DNA of 64,000 nt from Fistulifera solaris (taxonomy: Eukaryota > Bacillariophyta > Bacillariophyceae > Naviculales > Stauroneidaceae). This document shows, piece by piece, positions 56,236-64,000 of the stretch (position 1 is the stretch's first letter; every line of letters begins with the position of its first letter). The position numbers and the translations under genes were made by a program. The stretch lies in assembly GCA_030295235.1 (NCBI GenBank), contig AP026173.1, positions 372,001 to 436,000 on the forward strand, in the 5' to 3' direction. The notes beneath the pieces were generated by a model. That model ran no database searches, was not told the origin of the DNA, and worked only from the letters and a program-made list of their open reading frames with translations.

Positions 56236-59111
56236 TTACAGGGTTGCAGGTTGCAGTGTTTCAGAGCCAGATGTTAGTCTCTCGTCAAAATAAACATAGC
56301 GTCTTTGAACTAAATCGTTGAAAAATGTCTTCGCGAAGGCACAAGCCTTATCAATGTCGTACTCCGCAATCATGTGCTCAATGGAGCCTCTGTCAATGCA
56401 TGATAAAAGACGGCCCCAGAAGTGACTTAGACCAATGTAATCCAAACACAGATCGACATTGGCAAGACTCGTTGCGGCAGTTTCTTTCTGAGGTTTATAA
56501 AACCGAGCCCCGTACTTTTTCGAATGACATTTTCAATTATAACTGACCATCCCATATGAACAGACAACGCGTCTACAAATTGCAGTAAAATCAATCCGAC
56601 CGCTGGAAGGTTCATGGGGAGCACGCTCTCGTCTTTGTCCATAGCGTCATGGGTAACATTGATTATTTTCCAAAGGTCTAGCAAAGAACGGCAGTGCTCT
56701 TTGTCTGAAGCACTCGCTTCTTTTGAATCACGATGTACAACACGAATGATGGGATCTTCCGTCGTAAAATCGTGTCGAACAACAGGTCGGTATGAGGTGC
56801 TAATGTTTTCGGGGCAAAGTCCGTTCACTTTCCTGTGGTAGTCCGTTTCGTCAGTCAAATGGCGATAATGTGGTAGCTGTACAGATGATAATGATGTCGA
56901 TATGTACCTTCTCGTATCAGCCAGAGCCTCTATCGCCCAATCACCAGAGCGGGGATCTCCATTCGCCGTATGTTTGGATGCCAAATTGGTGGCTCGTCTG
57001 GCATTCAATCCCCATGACAACCAAAACATCTCGCAACAAAATCCCTTTCCGGGCCTTCCTTCGACCCAAACGTATTTGGCGTGTTCAAATATTCTGTCGA
57101 GATCCCGCAAAGAGGAATTTCGAAAGTGGGACCACGAAGCCTGAGTCCGTTGTACAAGTGTAGCACGAAAATTAGCTGGCCCCTAGAGTCCATTGTTGCA
57201 GCTCCCAACCCGATGGAGCATGTATATGCTGCGTTAAGCATGTACACCCCTCCGATCAAAGGGTTCCAGAACGCAAGCAATTCGGCCTTGAGCGGATCTA
57301 CGTCGTAGTAACTCGGATACTCACTGGAACGAACGGGTTTAGCGAACCCCTCGAAGGAACTATATGCTTCAAAAGACTTGTAAAGTAAAGGGGCATCTTT
57401 GATTGCTTTACTTTTTTCCAGCTCAGTCCGCCATTGCTGAAAAAGCATCCTGTATGACTGCTTCGTATTCACCGCAACACGAGCCAGGTCCCCATTTCCC
57501 TGAAGGACATAGATAGACATGAGCACCGAGTGCAAGCCAAATGTCAGAGATATTGGCACTGGTTTTGCCAAATCGCTTTTCACATGGCGATGCAACAAAG
57601 TGAGTACTGAATTGAAATGCGATCGGTTTGGCAAATATTCATGGGGTGTATCGCGGCAAAGGAGAAAGAGTTCCGGTAATATCATGGATGCAAATGTCCC
57701 GTCCAAGTCGCCCCGTATCCGCTTGGAAGGATTCTTGCTTTCGTCAAATGACGGAGTCCCAAATCTTGGTAAAGTATTTTCTTTGAAGGCCTTCATAACT
57801 ATTTGGACTATCTTCTGCGTATTCAGAATGCAGCTGTCGCCCCCAATATGCTTTAATGGATCGAGCCACGTATGTGGTCTCTTTCCTGCCGCTATCCCGG
57901 TCTTACTAGGATCATTGACGTGCACGCCTAAGTACCGTTCCTCTACGTCAAGAAGCGTCTCCCAGAATGTATTATTACTTATGATAAACGTCAGGTCGTT
58001 CACGAGGGGTTGTTCCAGGCCTGATTTCTTCACAAACCGCTTCACCGTCGCGGAAGTATATGCTTGCCCACCACCTAGGTAGAAAGAATTCTCGACCATT
58101 TCCGCCACAAACTGAAAAGCCATGTAGGGTTCTTTCTCTTTCTTCGTCGTCTTTAGCCGCTTATTGATGTCTTCAACAACATTTGAAAAGAAAAAGATTG
58201 CCACGATATGATAAAAGGACGATAGATGAGGATGCTCCAACATCAGTTCACTCTCAGCTTGATACACGGCGTTTGTCGCAGCATTCGTCACTGCCGCACA
58301 TTCCATTATCCCCCGCATACACCGCGGCGAATGATGCATGAAGTTTTTTAGGAGCTCATAGTGCCCACGAATTCTTCCCATCGACTCATTCATGGTTAGC
58401 AAAAGATAAACGACTTGCATTTTATCGTCTACTTTCAAAAACGCTTCACATATACCGATTTCTTCTTCTACCTCTATTCCGCCGTATTTCGGCAACTCCC
58501 CTTCCTAATAGCGAGATCCAAATCTTCCCAGTCCACTTCCTCCTCGTCTTCTTCACCCAATTCATCGAATGTCAAAGCGTTAAACCTTCCACCGATAGCA
58601 TTCTGAGAAACTTCGGCATTCCTTTGCGGAATGCGGCGGCCATCCGATTCGCAAATTGAAGAGCACCGTGGCAATATCTCAGCACGTCGATGATGTACTG
58701 GTGCCCTACATCACCGCCATCCTTCGAGCCGAAAATCTCTGATGTCACCTTTTCTCGCAAGCGAATACTCGATGCTAAGCTTGTCATAATCTCAGGTGGA
58801 GTTATAACAAAATTCTCTGTTTCTTCTTTCAGGTAAGCTTTCCTATTGCGATCCAAGATGAGCTGCAGTCCTTTACGATAATCGTCGACAGCCGTCATTC
58901 GAAGGTTAAGACACGCTTCCCACGACATCCAGTGGTGAAACCGTAAGGTCGCTTCTTTGTACATGCTATAAAGTCCATTGCTTTTGCTTTTTTCAGTGTC
59001 ATCGGGTGCTACTTTTTTGTTTTGCAGGGAGGAAAGCGGATTGGAAATAGATGGTTGCCTTGCCGCTGCGGACGCCTTCTTATTGCGAACCTTCTTTTTG
59101 TTGGGAGGCAT
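56236..59111 (-). CDS. Large unknown-family protein, copy 1 (tandem pair; possibly DUF6604-like)
   Basis: Start ATG 59111, end 56236, about 959 residues. The N-terminus is basic (MPPNKKKVRNKKASAAARQP), then YSMYKEATLRFHHWMSWEA, RMTAVDDYRKGLQLIL and SIRLREKVTSEIFGSKDGGD, an acidic patch GEEDEEEVDWEDLD, and a long helical region with HYELLKNFMHHSPRCM, GDSCILNTQKIVQIV and MFWLSWGLNARRATN. The Y-x-x-Y-K-x-x-T opening recalls DUF6604 of fungi and algae; this is a guess. Four one-base frame changes sit in short runs: GG 58635-58639, C4 58498-58501, A3 57109-57111 and T5 56516-56520. Alignment by eye with copy 2 shows the expected residues continue across each. No catalytic motif was found. Confidence 0.6.
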
Positions 59112-59534
59112 TCGATCAGATACTTTGTAAGCTCGCGCTATTGAAATACGGGTAAGAGCAGTGTGTCAAGGGGGCAGCAACTTCTATAAAAAGAAGAACG
59201 AAAGGTTTGCTAATCACCGCAACAAAAAATGAGGCCGCTCCGTTCCTGGTTCGTGGCTTTATGGGGTGGGATTTTTTTCGAAAACTCTTTCTAGTCTATG
59301 CGTCTCCTGCTATCGATTAAATCTGTAGCCAGAATAGAATAACCGTTCGGTATAAACGTAAAACGTGGAACGTACAGTAAAGACTAAGGTATAGTGTACG
59401 CTAGTCTCCCTTTCGGACTTCGGACTCCACACATCAGCCCTCGTAATTTAGCTAGAGCGAGTGTTACCAGATTGGCTGGCAGTTTGTTCTCCCGAGAGAC
59501 ATGGTCCTGCTACAGATCACACCAGCTTAAAGTC
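59112..59534. other. Spacer between the two tandem copies
   Basis: 423 bp upstream of copy 1 and downstream of copy 2. No gene seen. Confidence 0.35.
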
Positions 59535-62361
59535 TCATTGTTGATACTCAACAAAATAAACATAGCGTCTTTGATCTACCTCGTCGAAAAATGCCTTGGT
59601 GAAGGCAGAAACTTTATCGATGTTGAACTCCGGAATCATCTGCTCAGTGGAGCCTTTATCAATGCATGATAAAAGACGGCCCCAGAAGTGGCTAAGACCA
59701 ATGTAGTCCAAGCATAGATCCGCATTAGCAGAGTCTTTGGGGCACTTCCCTTCAGTAGTTTACCGAGGTTAGGCCCCTGCTTCTTTCGAATTCTATCTTC
59801 GATGATAACTGACCATCCCATATGAACAGACAATGCGCCTACAAACCGCAGCAAAATCAACCCGATCGCTGTAAAGTTCAAATGAAGGATATTGTCGTCT
59901 TCGTTGAAAGCTTCATTGACGATTTTGATTATCGCCCAGAGATCTAACTGAGAACGGTAGTGCTTCTTTTCTGCGGCACTAGCTCCCCTTACACCAAGAT
60001 TGGTGCCGCAAGTTGCTAGATCTTCCGTCTTAAAAATCGTGTTGAACAACACCGCGGTACGAGGTGCTAATGCTTTCAGGACTAAGTCCGGTCGTCTTCC
60101 TGTGCAAGTCCGTTCGTCAGTCAAACAAGCGAAAACGTCGTATGCATACAAACACTTAGTCATTACTTACCTCCTCAAATCGATCGTCCAGTCATCATAA
60201 CGAGGATCTCCATTTGCTGTATAGTTGGATGATATACTGGTGGCAAGTTTGGGATTCAAGCCCCACGCCAGCCAAAACATCTCGCAGCAGGACCCCTTTT
60301 CGGGCTTTCCGTCAACCCAAATGCACGTATCGCGTTCAAAAAAATTGTCCAGATCCCGCAAAAGAGGAATCTCAAAAGTGGAATCACGAAGCCTGAGTCC
60401 GTTGTACAAGTGTAGCACGGACCTTAACTGGCCCATGGAATTAATTGTTGCAGTTCCCAACTCGATGGAGCAGATATATGTTGCATGAAGCATGTACCCC
60501 CCTCCGAGCAAAGGGTTCCAAAGCGTAAGCATCTCAGCCTGGAGCGGATCTACCTTATAGCTTGGATCATCACTGGGACGAACGAGCTTCGCAAAACCTT
60601 CCATGGAACCGTAAGCATGAACATATTTGTGAACTAAAGGAGCGCTCTCAACTACTTTGCTTTCCTCCAACCCAGTCTGCAATTGCTCGAAAAGCATACT
60701 GTATGATTGCTTTGCATTCACCGCAACACGAGCCAAGTCCCCATCTCCGTGAAGAACAAAAATAGACATCAGTATCGCATGTAAACCAAATGTCAGAGAT
60801 ATTGGTACTGCTTTTGTCAAATGTCCTTTCACATGGCGATGCAACAAATCGAGTACTGTGATAAGATGCGATCCTTCTGGTAAATAATCAATGGGTGCAT
60901 CCCGGCAAAGCATTAGGAGTTCCGGCAAAATAATAAAAGCAAAAATCCCGTCTAAATCGCCCCGTATTCGCTTAGCCGGACTCTTATCTTCGTCAAAGGG
61001 CGGTGCCCAATGTTCCGGCGCTTCGCCAGGAACAGACATACCTTTGAAGCCCATTGCAATGATCTGGACCAGCTTTTGCGTATTTAAAATGCAGCTATCG
61101 CCTCCAATATTCTTCAACGGACCGAACCACGTATGCGGTCTCATTCCAGGTGCCAATATCCCGGTTTCACTAGTTTCATCGGCCACGATGCCCATAGTTC
61201 GTTCCTCTATGCCAAGAAGCGTCTCCCAACAAGTATAATTGTGAATGATTCCCGCCATTCTGTCCACATAGGACTGTTCTAAGCCCGATTTCTTGACAAA
61301 CCGCTTCACAGTTGAGGGAACATGAGTTTGTCCGGCAGCTTCATAAAATGACAGCTCGACCATTTCCGCCACAAATTGAAGAGCCATATAGGGATCTTTC
61401 TCTTTCTTCGTCTGCTTTAGCACCTTATTAATATCTTCGACAATAGTGGAATAGAACAAGAACGCGAGGACATGATAAAATGACGAAAGATGAGGATGTT
61501 CTAACGCCAGCTCATTCTCTGCCTGATACACGATTCTTGTCGCAGTATTCGCCACAACTGCACACTCCATTATTACCCGCATACAAAGTTGCGACTCGTG
61601 CATGAAGTCTTTTAACAGCTCATAGTGACCTCGAATTCGGCCCATTGCGTCATTCATAGTTAGCAGAAGAGCCACTACTTGAAATTCATCGTCTCCTTTC
61701 AAAAGATATTTATGGATACCGATTTCTTCTTCTACCTCGAGACCCTCGTATCTCGGCAAATCTCCTTTTTGAATCGCAATATCCATGTCGTTCCAGTCCA
61801 CTTCCTCCTCTTCTTCTTCGCCAAAATCATCGAGTGTCAAAGCGTTGAATCTTCCACCGATCGTATTCGAAACATCATTGTCGTGTGTAACGGCAGCAGC
61901 CATGCGATTCGCAAACTGAAGAGCACCGTAACAATACTTGAGCACGTCGATGATGTACTGGTGTCCTAAATCACCGCCATCTTTCGAGCCAAAATTTCGT
62001 GCCGTCACTTTCTCTCGCAATCGGATGCTCATCACTAAGTTGTTCAAAATTTCTTGCGGAGCCACAATAAAGCTTTCGGGACTTTTGTCAAGTAGATACT
62101 TCGGTTGTGATCTAAAATGTGCTGGACTCCCTTGCGGTAATCGTCGACAGCCGTCATTCGAAGGTTAGGGCAAGCTTCCTGCGATATCCAGTTGTGAAAG
62201 AGCAACGTCGCTTCTTTCTACATGCTATAAATCCCTTTACTTTCGGTTTTTGAAGAGTCGGGGACTGTTTTCCTGCTGTACAACGTGGGAACAGAAAGGA
62301 TAGGATGCCCTGCGGCTGCGGTCGCCTTCTTGCGGCCCTTATTTTTCTTGTTTGGAGACAT
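59535..62361 (-). pseudogene. Large unknown-family protein, copy 2 (tandem paralogue, with internal stop)
   Basis: Start ATG 62361 (MSPNKKNKGRKKATAAAG) and a matching C-terminus (LCLDYIGLSHFWGRLLSCID) ending at 59535, in the same order as copy 1. The middle 632 codons (62065-60167) are one clean frame, including SIRLREKVTARNFGSKDGGD, GDSCILNTQKLVQII and ALSVHMGWSVIIED downstream. An in-frame TAG at 62218-62220 replaces the Tyr codon of copy 1 (YSMYKEAT). This is a base substitution, not a run-length change, so it is better evidence of real decay. Frame changes also occur at about 62090, 60170 and 59735. Identity between copies looks near 60-65% in the central block, so the duplication is not very recent. 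Confidence 0.55.
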
Positions 62362-62951
62362 TTTGCTTCAAATCAAAAGCAAACAAGCTCAGGCTTTCGA
62401 ATGCGGGCACAAAAAATGTGTCAAAAGAGTTGCATTGCCTTAAGGCGAGAGGGAACCGAAAGCTTCGCTCGATCACTGCAACGAAAACACTCCGTCCGAA
62501 TGAATAGAAAACGAATGAGGCGTTTGTTGCTTTTCAAGGGAATAACCTGCAGTCTTTTTTAGAGTCTTTCGTGCGGGAGGCAGGGGGACACTGGCGAGAG
62601 GTGTACCCAGAACCAGAATAACCGTTCAATTTATGTAGGAAACGAAAATAATGATTCGTATTTAATGATTTAGTGCCACTGCGCGCTAGGTGGATACGCT
62701 CTTGTCCGTTGTCGGTTAATGGCGGTTATGCGTCGGTCGATGAAAGGAAAGGACGACCGCCATCGATGAAAGGCAAAACAGAAGCGTAATAACAACGACT
62801 CTATAAACATCTGTTGTTGCTTCTAATATACCAATTCAATCAATTCGCTACTTATGAAATAGGTGTATAAGCATTCATTCATCCAGATTTCTGCAGAAAA
62901 CTACTGGCTCTCGAGTACACGATCCGTATCGGAAGGAAAGGTGACCCGTTG
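62362..62951. promoter_or_regulatory. Divergent intergenic region before the SET gene
   Basis: 590 bp between copy 2 and the SET-domain gene. It contains a CGGTCGATGAAAGGAAAGGACGACCGCCATCGATGAAAGG repeat near 62735-62770, in which CATCGATGAAAGG echoes GTCGATGAAAGG. No gene is seen. Confidence 0.35.
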
Positions 62952-64000
62952 ATGTTCGCCAGAGGTACTGCCATGCATTCGGCGCGCAAAGGCTCACCCA
63001 ATACCGGTAGTCACACGTCCGGTGATAAATTTGATCGCTTCGAGAAATGGTTGCGTGACAACGGTGCAAGATTCGATCAGGTAAGGGAAGCCGGCCATCC
63101 ATCAGTGAACACTCCATCGAACATCTTATCGCTGACTTTCGTTACTGTTGAATGATGTATGCAGCTTGAAATAAAAGTATACGATGATGGATCTTCATCG
63201 TCTCGTGGGAGAGGAGATGACAGCAACGAGGAGAAGAAAGACACGGTGACAAAGGACGATGGAGAAGAATCCGAAATGCGCGGAGTTCACGCTCTGTCTC
63301 ACATTCCTCCGAATACTCTCGTTATGACAATTCCGCGAAAATGTCTCATTACGGTCGAAATGGGCCAAGCTACACCAATAGGTCAAGCTATTCTCAATTC
63401 CGATCTGGACCTTGACGCGCCAAAACACATCTTCCTTATGGTCTACTTGTTGTGGGATCGGAAAGTGAATGGAACGAATTCCTTCTTTTATCCTTATTAC
63501 GAAGTCTTGCCGAAAACACTAAAAAATATGCCTATATTCTGGTCCATGGAAGAATTAGCCGAGTTAAATGGAAGCTATCTGCAGCAACAGATTGCGGATC
63601 GTAATCAAGCTATAGCGGAAGATTACCGTGCCATATGCGAAGTGGCACCTCAGATGCGCGAATTGGCCACGTTGGAGGAGTTTAAATGGGCACGCATGTG
63701 TGTCTGCTCGCGTAACTTTGGTCTACAAATTGATGGGCACCGCACGAGCGCCCTTGTTCCGCACGCCGACATGCTCAACCATTATCGTCCCCGTGAAACA
63801 AAGTGGACGTTTGACGAGGATCGACAAGCATTCACAATCACATCACTGCAACATATTGGGAAAGGCTCCCAAATTTATGACTCGTACGGACAAAAATGTA
63901 ATCATCGTTTTTTACTCAATTACGGCTTTGCTGTGGAAGACAACCGCGAACTGGATGGCTTCTGTCCCAATGAAGTCCCTTTGGAGCTTTATGTCTCTCC
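62952..64000 (+). CDS. SET-domain methyltransferase, SETD3/RBCMT-like (5' part; runs off window)
   Basis: Exon 1 is 62952-63080, an 84-nt intron is 63081-63164 (GTAAGG...TATGCAG), and exon 2 (from 63165) is open to the window end. ATG 62973 is an alternative start. The first exon ends FDRFEKWLRDNGARFDQ, spliced to LEIKVYDDGSSS, the standard opening of the SETD3/Rubisco large-subunit methyltransferase group. Key SET parts are MRGVHALSHIPPNTLVMTIP, KWARMCVCSRNFGLQ, LVPHADMLNHYRP (the N-H pair contacts the cofactor) and IGKGSQIYDSYGQKCNHRFL followed by NYGFAVEDN. These proteins methylate lysine or histidine on actin, Rubisco or other targets; the substrate is unknown here. The Rubis-subs-bind domain would lie beyond the window. 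No frame break in 279 codons of exon 2. Confidence 0.9.

Overview
The window reads as nuclear DNA of a compact eukaryotic alga, most likely a pennate diatom (Phaeodactylum-like). This is inference from four things: dense genes on both strands, GT-AG introns mostly of 62-92 nt, many genes with no intron, and one secretory-type presequence followed by a diatom-style plastid cleavage context (AVA-W). No tRNA, rRNA, CRISPR array or prokaryotic operon was seen.

Layout, left to right. 0-5.4 kb: an acidic protein with a homeodomain-like patch, a sterol-type 3-beta-HSD/epimerase (NSDHL-like), and a putative plastid protein. 5.4-12.8 kb: two divergent coiled-coil genes and a mitochondrial FAM210/DUF1279-like protein. 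12.9-16.7 kb: a degraded LINE (CXC zinc motif, reverse transcriptase, restriction-like endonuclease, 29-nt A tail) on the minus strand. 16.9-21.2 kb: a PDZ plus HEAT-repeat protein. 22.3-25.4 kb: the GTPase Ran and a DHHC palmitoyltransferase. 25.4-29.6 kb: a gene-poor stretch with a 313-bp direct repeat. 29.6-38.9 kb: TALE homeodomain-RING protein, HMCES/SRAP, FYV7-like, methionine-synthase-reductase-like diflavin enzyme, CacyBP-like CS protein, UNC93-like transporter. 39.3-44.7 kb: OSCA/TMEM63-type channel and a membrane-anchored serine carboxypeptidase. 45.0-49.1 kb: a three-KH RNA-binding protein, a small coiled-coil protein and a multi-pass membrane protein. 49.6-55.9 kb: RPB2 of RNA polymerase II and a copper amine oxidase. 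56.2-62.4 kb: two tandem copies of a large family of unknown function. 63-64 kb: the start of a SETD3/RBCMT-like SET methyltransferase that runs off the window.

A window-wide feature matters for every gene call. About twenty otherwise well-preserved host genes or gene parts are interrupted by single-base changes of reading frame, nearly all inside short mononucleotide runs. The simplest reading is uncorrected homopolymer-length errors in the assembly rather than mass pseudogenisation. I therefore give whole-locus spans and state where the frame changes.

The genes are mostly unrelated housekeeping functions (nuclear transport, transcription, RNA binding, DNA-damage handling, lipid and methionine metabolism, protein lipidation) and do not form an evident pathway cluster. 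The most unusual items are the homeodomain-RING architecture, a Ran with NKVE in place of NKxD and a coding exon of only ATG, the LINE tail abutting a gene start, a perfect 19-bp inverted repeat between divergent genes, and the tandem unknown-family pair.
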